Assembly (NCBI RefSeq): GCF_028751195.1
Contig: NZ_CP066784.1
Span: 186,001-250,000, forward strand
Length of the DNA: 64,000 bases
Source of the DNA: Alicyclobacillus sp. ALC3
Lineage (GTDB): Bacteria; Bacillota; Bacilli; Alicyclobacillales; Alicyclobacillaceae
Reading direction: 5' to 3'
Shown: positions 56,520 to 64,000 of the stretch, one piece after another
Numbering within the stretch: the stretch's first letter is position 1
Layout of the letters: each line of letters begins with the position of its first letter
Notes under the pieces: model-generated
Database searches by the model: none
Told to the model about the DNA's origin: nothing
What the model saw: only the letters and a program-made list of their open reading frames with translations
Position numbers and translations under genes: made by a program

Positions 56520-56557
56520 CCATTGGTTCTCCTCCTTGTACCAATGGAAACAGGAGG
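56520..56557. promoter_or_regulatory. Hairpin with Shine-Dalgarno/anti-SD content between divergent genes
   Basis: CCATTGGT (56520-56527) and ACCAATGG (56540-56547) form a perfect 8-bp stem. Read plus, its 12-base loop contains CCTCCT (56531-56536), complementary to the AGGAGG (56552-56557) that serves the downstream plus-strand gene. Read minus, the same loop is itself an AAGGAGG site for an ATG at 56523. Either strand could fold to hide or expose a ribosome site. Confidence 0.45.
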
Positions 56558-56566
56558 TCGTGCAAC

Positions 56567-56971
56567 TTGGAGATCGACCACATTCACAGCCTCGTTACCG
56601 ACATCGTGGATTTAGAACAACAAGGTGCCTCTTTGTCGGCTGGCTGGTTGCAATTTGAACGCGGTGATTCAGAAGACATTGAGAAACTCCACACGCTCTC
56701 CGACCGCTCGCACCAACGCCTGTCAGAACTATCCGCACGACTTGAAGACATACTGGGGCGGTTACAACCAAGTGAGGAACGCCGGCGGATGGAGCAAGCG
56801 TACAACATTACACAGGAGCTTTTGCAGTCCCGTACCGCAAACCAATCCCTACTTACCAAGATGCTGTCGTCCGATCAGGAATTCTATGAGTACTTTCGCG
56901 CCCTCGCAATCAAAGAGCAAGCTGCACAGAAACAGTCGAAGCAACTGGAAGAGCTTCTGCGCTTGTCTTAA
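56567..56971 (+). CDS. Hypothetical alpha-helical/coiled-coil protein
   Basis: Not recognised at family level. TTG start with AGGAGG nine bases upstream gives 134 residues, almost entirely charged helix: heptad-like Leu spacing in EKLHTLSDRSHQRLSELSARL and a Gln/Lys/Glu-rich C-terminus (KEQAAQKQSKQLEELLRLS). No membrane segment or signal. It superficially resembles small flagellar/secretion chaperones of the FlgN/FliT kind, but no such genes are close, so no function is assigned. It diverges from the asparaginase gene and ends at a bidirectional terminator. Confidence 0.65.
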   Translation: MEIDHIHSLVTDIVDLEQQGASLSAGWLQFERGDSEDIEKLHTLSDRSHQRLSELSARLEDILGRLQPSEERRRMEQAYNITQELLQSRTANQSLLTKMLSSDQEFYEYFRALAIKEQAAQKQSKQLEELLRLS

Positions 56972-56995
56972 ACTGGAGAATAGCAGACAAAGCAC

Positions 56996-57043
56996 AAAGA
57001 TACCCCGGCACGGCTGAACACGAGCGCATGTCAGGGTATCTTT
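56996..57043. terminator. Bidirectional terminator
   Basis: AAAGATACCC (56996-57005) and GGGTATCTTT (57034-57043) form a perfect 10-bp stem between two converging genes. The loop of 28 bases is large. Confidence 0.65.
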
Positions 57044-57052
57044 GGTGCCGTC

Positions 57053-57292
57053 CTAAAACAGGCGCCAATGGCGAGACCGAACAACTCGTCCGGTCATCAC
57101 GGCCGGGTAGTCAATGCGCGACTGCCTGCGCCAGCCCCGCGCAGCAAGTCCGGCAATGTACAGAAGAAACAAGATAAGAATACCAGTGACAATCCATTTC
57201 GTTGCACTGCCGTGAATCAGCGCGAGCGCCAAGACTTCAAACACAACAGCGACGACCACGAACGTTGTCAAGCTACGGCCAAATCGTGACAT
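57053..57292 (-). CDS. Small two-helix membrane protein, unknown
   Basis: 79 residues from the ATG at 57292, which has GAGGAGG seven bases upstream. The frame is open another 90 codons upstream but only as the shadow of the next gene. Two membrane helices (about 8-27 and 32-50) are followed by a strongly basic C-terminus (RGWRRQSR, RVVRSRHWRLF) that should lie in the cytoplasm. No family is recognised. It has its own promoter and ends at the shared terminator. Confidence 0.7.
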   Translation of the reverse strand: MSRFGRSLTTFVVVAVVFEVLALALIHGSATKWIVTGILILFLLYIAGLAARGWRRQSRIDYPAVMTGRVVRSRHWRLF

Positions 57293-57323
57293 GCCAAGGC
57301 CTCCTCGGTGGACTCCACCCATC

Positions 57324-57352
57324 ATTGTACGAGGCCAGACGGTAGACTGCAA
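57324..57352 (-). promoter_or_regulatory. Sigma-A promoter for the two-helix membrane protein
   Basis: TTGCAG (57347-57352) and TACAAT (57324-57329) are 17 bases apart in the minus direction, about 30 bases before the ATG. Confidence 0.65.
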
Positions 57353-57365
57353 TGCACCGCACGAA

Positions 57366-58463
57366 CTATGCCTGTGTCTTTTTATGTGTTCCCGGCGGCT
57401 GTGTGATGTGCTGCGGCAGACGCTGCCACTGCGCAAGCGAAGTTGACGGACTAAATGCCCACTCATGCCTTCCCGTATCCCGGTACATACCAAAGTGCAG
57501 GTGGGGCGGAAACTTACCCGCAGTGCCGGGCGGACCGTAGCCCGTGCTGCCGACGTAACCAATCACTTCTCCTGGTTGAACCAAATCACCCTGCTTGACT
57601 CCTTTGGCAAAACTTGATAAGTGTGCGTAGTAGTAATAAACGTTTTGAGTGTCTCGGATACCGATGCGCCAACCGCCAAATCGGTTCCACCCCATCAACT
57701 CCACATAACCGGCGCTGCACGCTAGCACCGGTGTGCCATAGGAAGCAAAGATGTCCACACCCTCGTGAATCCGCCGCCCACCGTAACTCCGACCGGCACC
57801 AAAAGTGTGTTTGACCGTGTAATTGTACCGCTTAGCCACAGGGAAACAATGTTCTTGCGAGGTCAACCCAAATCGTTTAAACAGGGCAGCAAAGCGGAAG
57901 ATGCGGTCCATAGCAACAGGGTCTTGAAACAGGTCCCACACAGCAGAGCGTTCGTCCTCATCCCTGCTACCGCCAGACAACCATGCCGCCAAAACGGGAA
58001 CGCGGTCGGCTGGGTCCCACGGCAGGGCAAGACCGTCATGGTTTCCGTCGCGACCGAGTCCTTGAAATAACCGAATTGACCACGCATCAACATCATGAGA
58101 GTTTGGGTTTGCCAGACCTGCCCACGCAGAGTCAGCGAACGCAAATCCGTAGTACGGTGCCGCAGCGCGGTCAGCCTTCGACTTTGTTATCTGCGCGTAC
58201 CGGTCTACCGCTGCGAGAAGTGTCCAGTCAATGCCGTAGACTTGCGCACTTTTCTTGTATATAGGTACGAGGTTCTCTTGGGCTGGTACAGGAGCCTTGG
58301 CACGGTGCTGCACCTTCGGGGACTTTGCGCTTGTCTCCAGTGCACCTGTTATCGGCGCAGCAAGGGCCGAGGGCATGGAGGCAAAAGTCACACAGAGCGC
58401 AACCGCCATGCCCACGACATGAAGTTGTCTGGCCGAACGCCTTTGCACGCGTCGACATCGCAT
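57366..58463 (-). CDS. Secreted M23 (LytM-type) zinc endopeptidase
   Basis: Peptidoglycan endopeptidase, 365 residues. A signal peptide with basic start (RCRRVQRRSARQ) and hydrophobic core ends in SALAAP near residue 36. The middle part (about 65-200, YKKSAQVYGIDWTLLAAVDRY) resembles the small helical lytic-transglycosylase-like domains that precede M23 in spore-former proteins. The M23 domain has the zinc ligands in HEGVDIFA (HxxxD) and PPHLHFG (HxH), both complete. The ATG follows GGAGGGGG. A similar layout occurs in sporulation proteins such as SpoIIQ-like and L-Ala-D-Glu peptidases, but the exact role is unknown. Confidence 0.88.
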   Translation of the reverse strand: MRCRRVQRRSARQLHVVGMAVALCVTFASMPSALAAPITGALETSAKSPKVQHRAKAPVPAQENLVPIYKKSAQVYGIDWTLLAAVDRYAQITKSKADRAAAPYYGFAFADSAWAGLANPNSHDVDAWSIRLFQGLGRDGNHDGLALPWDPADRVPVLAAWLSGGSRDEDERSAVWDLFQDPVAMDRIFRFAALFKRFGLTSQEHCFPVAKRYNYTVKHTFGAGRSYGGRRIHEGVDIFASYGTPVLACSAGYVELMGWNRFGGWRIGIRDTQNVYYYYAHLSSFAKGVKQGDLVQPGEVIGYVGSTGYGPPGTAGKFPPHLHFGMYRDTGRHEWAFSPSTSLAQWQRLPQHITQPPGTHKKTQA

Positions 58464-58535
58464 GGTCGAACCCCCTCCGACATATCGTTCGGTCTTACGC
58501 TGTCCAATGCCATACCGCTCTATTCAAACATCAAA

Positions 58536-58565
58536 GGGGCGGTTGGCACGAGTGCCGACCGCCCC
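58536..58565 (-). terminator. Strong hairpin after the 76-residue gene
   Basis: Fourteen-base arms (58536-58549 and 58552-58565, GGGGCGG core, one G-U pair) with a 2-base gap, followed by only TTT in the minus direction. It ends the small gene upstream of the M23 peptidase. Confidence 0.6.
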
Positions 58566-58616
58566 TGTATTCGAATTCATGCTCATAGCACGTCGCGCAA
58601 GAACCGCCCGACGGGA

Positions 58617-58847
58617 CTACCTCCTCCCTTGAACTCGCTCTCCGAACGCCAGCGAAGACCTGCTGATTCGACGAATCCGCCATACCGCCTGCGCACCGCA
58701 CTCGATCCACAGTTCTACCGGATACAACTCTCCGTCTACTTCGTTAGCAACCCCCCTCGCCTCCGACAGGGTGGCAAATGGGCCCTCCCGGTACGCCCGA
58801 ACATCGTCTGCCAAGTGGTAGTAGGTCCAATACCGACCAGACGGCAC
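58617..58847 (-). CDS. Hypothetical 76-residue protein
   Basis: Not recognised. GTG at 58847 (a TAG lies nine codons further up) gives 76 residues with a protein-like mix: an aromatic, hydrophilic first half (SGRYWTYYHLADDVRAYREG), a helix-like centre (ATLSEARGVANEVDG) and a beta-like LYPVELWIECGAQAVWRIRRI. No strong ribosome site is visible (GGCGGAT is 15 bases up), so the start and even the coding status are uncertain. A terminator-like hairpin follows, which argues that it is transcribed. Confidence 0.45.
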   Translation of the reverse strand: MPSGRYWTYYHLADDVRAYREGPFATLSEARGVANEVDGELYPVELWIECGAQAVWRIRRISRSSLAFGERVQGRR

Positions 58848-58986
58848 TCCATCACCGACGCGATCCGCCTAATTTTGAACCGATGTAGGTTCCATCGTAA
58901 TCGCCTCTCTCTACTGCTATGTCGATACGGCGTGTCTCATTCAGGGTTTGCGCAGTATGATATGCTTCCGATCAGGAGGTGTCTGC

Positions 58987-59397
58987 ATGCCGAATCTGTC
59001 CTCGATTGAGATACAAGTGCGGTCTACCGAAATTGACGTCAATGGACATGTCAACAACGCAAAGTACTTGGAGTATCTGGAATGGGGGAGGGAAGATTGG
59101 TTTGAAGCGAACGGACTTGATTACGACACCCTCAAATCACAGGGCGCTGTGACAGTCACTGCGAAAGTGACTGCCAACTATCGACGCGAGGCAGTCCAAA
59201 ACGACCGGCTGCGAGTCCAGACATCGTTGCTGTCTGTCGGCAACAGCAGTTTCCGTATGAGCCAGGAAATCACCAATCAGCAGGGGCAACTCGTCCTCGA
59301 TGCGGAATTCGTGATCGTCACGGTCGATCCTGCTACTCACACCTCTGTTCGCGTCCCAGACTCAATTCGAGGTGTTCTGCCTTCCCATGGCCGTTAA
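58987..59397 (+). CDS. Acyl-CoA thioesterase (4HBT hotdog, YbgC/FadM-like)
   Basis: Single hotdog-fold thioesterase, 136 residues from the ATG at 58987, which has AGGAGGTG six bases upstream. The active-site segment STEIDVNGHVNNAKYLEYLEW (residues ~11-31) has the Asp and the HVNN pattern of the 4-hydroxybenzoyl-CoA thioesterase family, and the beta-strand core follows to about residue 125. Natural substrates are probably acyl-CoAs of unknown chain length. It stands alone on the plus strand. Confidence 0.87.
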   Translation: MPNLSSIEIQVRSTEIDVNGHVNNAKYLEYLEWGREDWFEANGLDYDTLKSQGAVTVTAKVTANYRREAVQNDRLRVQTSLLSVGNSSFRMSQEITNQQGQLVLDAEFVIVTVDPATHTSVRVPDSIRGVLPSHGR

Positions 59398-59468
59398 CAC
59401 TACCAGTCGACCGTAAGCCCGACGCGCAGATTCAAGGCGACCCTAAGGACGGGCGTGTCATCACGACC

Positions 59469-60461
59469 TCACAACGTCTCAACCATACGCAATTGTTCAG
59501 CGCTGTAACCTAGTTGCTGTAAGGTATCTCGAAACTGTTTGGGAAGAGGCGCAAACAACCGCCTTCCATCCGGCAAGACCATCAACGCTGCGTGCAGCCA
59601 CTGATGCTCCTGTTCGCCCTCTGACGCATCCTGTGGCGCTAGAGCGGACGTTCTACCGCCATATTTCACATCGCCCCAGAGCGGATGGCCGATCGACTGA
59701 AAGTGCGCACGGATTTGGTGTGTCCGTCCACTCACGAGTTCTACTAGTGCAACGCTCGTGCGCCCTACGGCTGCCTTTCGCGTGTAGCGACTCAACGCTG
59801 AATGACTCCGCTCATCGAATTCCCGCGCGACGACCGTTCGGTTGCCGACTTCACGACGGAGAGCCGCATCAATCGTACCGGAAGGTGGAATCGTACCGCG
59901 GACTACGGCCAAATACCACTTTTGTACTTCATGACTGGCTATCTGGTCGGACAGTTTCGAGGCTGTTGCTGCGTTTTTGCTGAACACAACGATGCCACTC
60001 GTGTTCCGGTCCAGCCGGTGCACAGGTGCAACGGAAAATACAGTTGGCCGATCCTCTGCAGCATCGCGATCACGGACATCGCGATCATACAGAAACGCCT
60101 GCACGCGGTTCACAAGTGTATCCTTTTGTTCACCTGCGTCACCGTGAACAAGCAAACCCGCTGGCTTGTTCACTACCAACATGTCACTGTCTTCGTAGAT
60201 CACGTCGATTTCCCGCGACACTCCCCCGTACTTCTTCGGGGCTCTGGTCGATGCCTTGAAGTCGGTTTCAGCCATGTACAACTGCACCGTGTCTCCCGTT
60301 TGTAAAACATCCTCTGTCTTCACACGCTTGCCGTTTCGCTTCACTCGCCCGGTGCGCAACATCTTGTAAACACCAGACAGTGGGACCCCGGGCAACAACT
60401 GCCGGATGAAGCGGTGCACCTTTTTACCTGCATCGGTCGACTGCACGACTACTTCGATCAC
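59469..60461 (-). CDS. RluA-family rRNA/tRNA pseudouridine synthase
   Basis: About 330 residues with an N-terminal S4 RNA-binding domain (KVHRFIRQLLPGVPLSGVYKML split over residues 14-36, then GRVKRNGKRV) and the RluA/RluC catalytic domain: VNKPAGLLVHGD, PVHRLDRNTSGIVVFSK with the catalytic Asp, and SGRTHQIRAHFQSIGHPLWGD (split). It is closest to the RluC/RluD subgroup. The start is probably a GTG at 60461 with GAGAGGTGAG upstream. An ATG 11 codons earlier has no ribosome site. The target uridine cannot be told from sequence. Confidence 0.92.
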   Translation of the reverse strand: MIEVVVQSTDAGKKVHRFIRQLLPGVPLSGVYKMLRTGRVKRNGKRVKTEDVLQTGDTVQLYMAETDFKASTRAPKKYGGVSREIDVIYEDSDMLVVNKPAGLLVHGDAGEQKDTLVNRVQAFLYDRDVRDRDAAEDRPTVFSVAPVHRLDRNTSGIVVFSKNAATASKLSDQIASHEVQKWYLAVVRGTIPPSGTIDAALRREVGNRTVVAREFDERSHSALSRYTRKAAVGRTSVALVELVSGRTHQIRAHFQSIGHPLWGDVKYGGRTSALAPQDASEGEQEHQWLHAALMVLPDGRRLFAPLPKQFRDTLQQLGYSAEQLRMVETL

Positions 60462-60600
60462 GCCGCTCTCACCTCTCACTTTCTCCATCGTCATTCAGGT
60501 ATGATAGCACGAGGTGCTGACTCACTCCTAATCGCCACGAATCAGTCCTAAACGCCACGTTCGGAAGACTCCAAAGCCCGACAATCCATCCAACGGATCT

Positions 60601-60861
60601 ATTGTTCGCTACACGCCTCCTCAGGTCAGGGTACATCCGCCCGTACAGCCCACTTGTTGATCACGCAACGCTGCGGCGGATACCCCTTCCTGGGTATCCG
60701 CCGTGCGAGGTGGACGAAAGCGAAGTTTCCCTTTACGACTTCCGTCGATGTAAGAAGCAAAATGAACGCTGTCACACTCTGAAGCCCACGCCTGGTGGCC
60801 TCGCGCTCTCCACTGCGCTGTGACACTCTCCGTTGGTACGCGCGCGAGCCACGGATTGGCG
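60601..60861. repeat. Diverged direct repeat, copy 1
   Basis: About 260 bp that aligns with 61796-62055. Shared blocks in the same order are ATTGTTCGCTA, TTGATCACGCAACG, the ATACCC/GGGTAT hairpin, GCAAAATGAACGCT, and CGAGCCACGGA. Identity is clearly partial (an estimate by eye, about two thirds). No intact gene is seen in it. Confidence 0.75.
60675..60702. repeat. Hairpin element A, copy 1
   Basis: GGCGGATACCC and its exact complement form an 11-bp stem with a short loop. Related copies are at 61454-61486, 61867-61892 and 62068-62085, all built on ATACCCC, four bases, GGGGTAT. Confidence 0.8.
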
Positions 60862-60955
60862 CATGCAACTGGGTCTACCGTTGCCACCGTAGATTGGGAA
60901 GACTCGGTGCCCCTGGCGAGCCATTGGTCAGAACCGCCGGCATTGATGCATGGCA

Positions 60956-61150
60956 CCCATCGGGGCGGCTTGCATCGTGGCGGCCTTCATCGTGGCGGCT
61001 TGCATCGTGGCGGCTTGCATCGTGGCGGCTTGCATCGTGGCGGCTTGCATCGTGGCGGCTTGCATCGTGGCGGCTTGCATCGTGGCGGCTTGCATCGTGG
61101 CGGCTTGCATCGTGGCGGCTTGCATCGTGGCGGCTTGCATCGTGGCGACC
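60956..61150. repeat. 15-bp tandem repeat (minisatellite)
   Basis: Twelve consecutive 15-bp units TGCATCGTGGCGGCT from 60971 to 61150, plus a degenerate unit at 60956-60970. Units 3-11 are identical. Units 1, 2 and 12 differ at one or two bases. Because 15 is a multiple of three, several frames stay open across it as pentapeptide repeats (GLHRG, SWRLA, CIVAA on plus, ATMQA on minus), but none has a convincing ribosome site, so it is treated as non-coding. Confidence 0.95.
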
Positions 61151-61215
61151 TTTGCCAGCCTGTGAATCAACTGCGGTTCGTGGCCTTAACGCCCTCTGAG
61201 GACCTTACCGATTTC

Positions 61216-61425
61216 GCTTAACGCTCTGTCGACTCGTTATCATGTGATTTGTTTACATAATCAGGTGGCTAACGTCCTCAGAACGCGTTATCCTCTGTTA
61301 GATCCCGGTTTCCGGCCACCACTGGTCCCGATAACGCGTTGCTGGGACGTTATCGCCTCGAAATGGCCATTGTGCAAGCGAATAACGTCCTGACGGCGCG
61401 TTAGTGTTTGGCGATAACGCTATCG
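61216..61425. repeat. Cluster of GATAACG/CGTTATC motifs
   Basis: Within about 210 bp there are at least six close matches to GATAACG or its complement CGTTATC, several extended to AACGCGTTA. A 21-base direct repeat (TAACGTCCT, five variable bases, CGCGTTA) occurs at 61270-61290 and 61383-61403. No gene is seen here. Confidence 0.55.
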
Positions 61426-61453
61426 GAAGGTCTTATTGGTCTCATCCCGCCCA

Positions 61454-61532
61454 GGCATATACCCCTTCCGGGGTATCCGCAATGCCAGGTGGACGAAGAG
61501 TACTCCATTGGAGTATGCCGCGGCGCGGCATA
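61454..61532. repeat. Hairpin elements A (copy 2) and B (copy 1)
   Basis: Element A at 61454-61486 has core ATACCCC/GGGGTAT nested in GGCAT/ATGCC. Element B at 61501-61532 is two back-to-back hairpins: TACTCCA/TGGAGTA and TATGCCGC/GCGGCATA with a 3-base loop, followed by CCATTTGAACTTGCCC. Confidence 0.75.
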
Positions 61533-61795
61533 CCATTTGAACTTGCCCCTCGACTTCGGCGCCTGCCTGGCACTCACGCTCTAGCGTAAGGTTATCGCAT
61601 TGTGATAACACTTTTGTGACGATGGCGATCCTCACTGCGGACGACCCACTGCCCCATGATGGCGAGATGAGTCCAACGCACTTTTTGTTCGTTATCCGCT
61701 CGTTGTTTACATAACTAGACCTTCGAATGGTCAAATTGTTCGCTCGCCTTCGCCAAACCCTCGTTCTTAGCCGATTTTGGCTCCGTAACGCATTT

Positions 61796-62055
61796 ATTGT
61801 TCGCTATATGCCCGTCTGAGGGCCGATTTTCCCGTATAGCGAACTTTTTGATCACGCAACGCCTCAGTGGATACCCCTACCGGGGTATCCACAGTGCTAT
61901 GTGGCTGAAATCGACGTTTCAATCCGTCGCTTCCCCTGGTGTAAGGAGCAAAATGAACGCTATCACACTGTGGACACCACGCCATGCGGCCTTCCGCTCT
62001 CCGCTATGCTATGGAACTCTCCATCTGTACGCACCCGAGCCACGGAATCGGCGAC
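61796..62055. repeat. Diverged direct repeat, copy 2
   Basis: Counterpart of 60601-60861, 1195 bp away in the same orientation. It contains hairpin A copy 3 (61867-61892: an 11-bp perfect stem GTGGATACCCC with its complement). Confidence 0.75.
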
Positions 62056-62067
62056 GTCCGGGCGCAT

Positions 62068-62195
62068 ATACCCCCATAGGGGTATCCGCTATGTCGACGT
62101 TATCTACACTTACGCAATCGGTCTCCGCTTACGCAGCCGACCCTCTCGCCCACCGAAGTCTAGGACTCCATTGGAGTATGCCGCGCTGCGGCATA
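62068..62195. repeat. Hairpin elements A (copy 4) and B (copy 2)
   Basis: Element A core ATACCCC/GGGGTAT at 62068-62085. Element B at 62164-62195 again has ACTCCA/GGAGT and TATGCCGC/GCGGCATA hairpins followed by CCATTTTAACTTGCCC, nearly identical to copy 1 at 61501-61532. Confidence 0.75.
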
Positions 62196-62207
62196 CCATT
62201 TTAACTT

Positions 62208-62277
62208 GCCCTGTCCCTTTGCCTTTATCTCTGCCGGTCCCTTGCCTTTATCTCTTCCTGTCCCTTGCCTTTCCCCA
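62208..62277. repeat. Short tandem repeat, 23-24 bp unit
   Basis: About 2.7 imperfect copies of a pyrimidine-rich unit with the pattern GTCCCTTGCCTTTATCTC lie between the last B hairpin and the rRNA terminator. Confidence 0.6.
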
Positions 62278-62320
62278 TTCGCTCGAACCCTGTGCTTCCG
62301 ACTTCCCCTAACCCGCGCAT

Positions 62321-62354
62321 AAGAAAAGGCCCAGCACACTCGGTGCTGAGCCTT
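62321..62354 (-). terminator. Terminator of the rRNA operon
   Basis: AAGGCTCAGCAC/GTGCTGGGCCTT arms (62343-62354 and 62326-62337, one G-U pair) end in TTTTCTT in the minus direction, 13 bases after the 5S rRNA. Confidence 0.9.
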
Positions 62355-62366
62355 CCCACTTCTCTC

Positions 62367-62482
62367 GCCTGGCGGCGTCCTACTTTCCCAGGGGTCTGCA
62401 CCCCAAGTATCATCGGCGCTGGAGGTCTTAACGGTCGTGTTCGGGATGGGTACGCGTGTGTCCCCTCCGCCATTACCACCAG
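62367..62482 (-). rRNA. rrf: 5S ribosomal RNA
   Basis: About 116 nt on the minus strand. The terminal helix (CTGGTGG at the 5' end with CCGCCAG at the 3' end), the CCCGAACACG loop region and GAAAGTAGGACGCCGCC at the 3' part match bacterial 5S. It is 103 bases downstream of the 23S 3' end. No tRNA was found in the spacer. Confidence 0.95.
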
Positions 62483-62585
62483 ACATCAGGTACATCAAAC
62501 GGTCGGCTGTGCCATACCGTTCCCTGTACCCCAGAAACCAGATAACGACTCTGCCCTATGCTCGTACTCGTCAACCAACGAATCT

Positions 62586-64000
<1,415 letters not shown>

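Noticed and set aside
60956-61150. CRISPR array
   Set aside because: The repeats are directly adjacent with no spacers, and no cas gene is present.
60820-61221. Pentapeptide-repeat proteins encoded by the minisatellite
   Set aside because: Frames are open only because the unit is 15 bp without stop codons. No ribosome site or flanking protein domain was seen in any frame.
62483-62585. tRNA gene in the 23S-5S spacer
   Set aside because: No cloverleaf or GGTTC-A T-loop could be found in the 103 bases.

Overview
The window is about 57% GC by eye and carries the conserved dprA-topA-trmFO-xerC-hslVU-rpsB-tsf-pyrH-frr-uppS-cdsA-dxr-rseP-proS-polC and rimP-nusA-infB-rbfA-truB-ribF-rpsO-pnp chromosome block of low-rank Bacillota. 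PolC-type replicase, dipicolinate synthase (dpaAB), an HslV/CodW-type protease, YlxQ/YlxR and an mlpA-type M16 peptidase point to an endospore-forming member of Bacilli. Gene order and GC suggest something near Alicyclobacillaceae, but that placement is inference, not a search result. Almost everything is on the minus strand, so the text below follows transcription from high to low coordinates where useful.

Layout. 62.3-64.0 kb: the 3' half of a 23S rRNA, a 5S rRNA and an intrinsic terminator (end of an rrn operon whose 16S lies outside). 60.5-62.3 kb: a gene-poor island made of dispersed hairpin repeats, a ~260-bp diverged duplication and a 15-bp minisatellite. 50.3-60.5 kb: an accessory zone with a pseudouridine synthase, a hotdog thioesterase, an M23 peptidase, small membrane and coiled-coil proteins, a class 3 (Rhizobium etli type) asparaginase, a three-gene operon (O-antigen-ligase-like protein, large membrane protein, lipoprotein), a stand-alone cyclic-di-AMP riboswitch unit encoding a 51-residue acidic protein, and an orphan HlyD-like protein.

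43.1-50.2 kb: rplS, rbgA, rnhB, yraN, comM (opposite strand), an unknown membrane protein, sucCD. 35.3-43 kb: dprA, topA, trmFO, xerC, hslV, hslU. 21-35.2 kb: rpsB, tsf, pyrH, frr, uppS, cdsA, dxr, rseP, proS, polC, then pheA. typA sits on the plus strand at 19.1-20.9 kb. 6.7-18.9 kb: rimP, nusA, ylxR, ylxQ, infB, rbfA, nrnA, truB, ribF, rpsO, pnp. 1-6.6 kb: ylxY, mlpA, dut, dpaA, dpaB, asd, and dapG cut by the window edge.

How they fit together: the block is the translation/transcription core (IF-2, NusA, EF-Ts, S2, S15, L19, ribosome maturation factors), the envelope lipid supply (Dxr, UppS, CdsA, RseP), DNA replication and processing (PolC, TopA, DprA, ComM, XerC, RnhB) and the aspartate-to-dipicolinate/lysine branch used for spore heat resistance. 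The most unusual items are the c-di-AMP riboswitch devoted to one tiny acidic ORF with its own promoter and terminator, the repeat island behind the rrn operon, and an IF-2 with a ~200-residue Gly/Tyr/Asn/Arg repeat tract.
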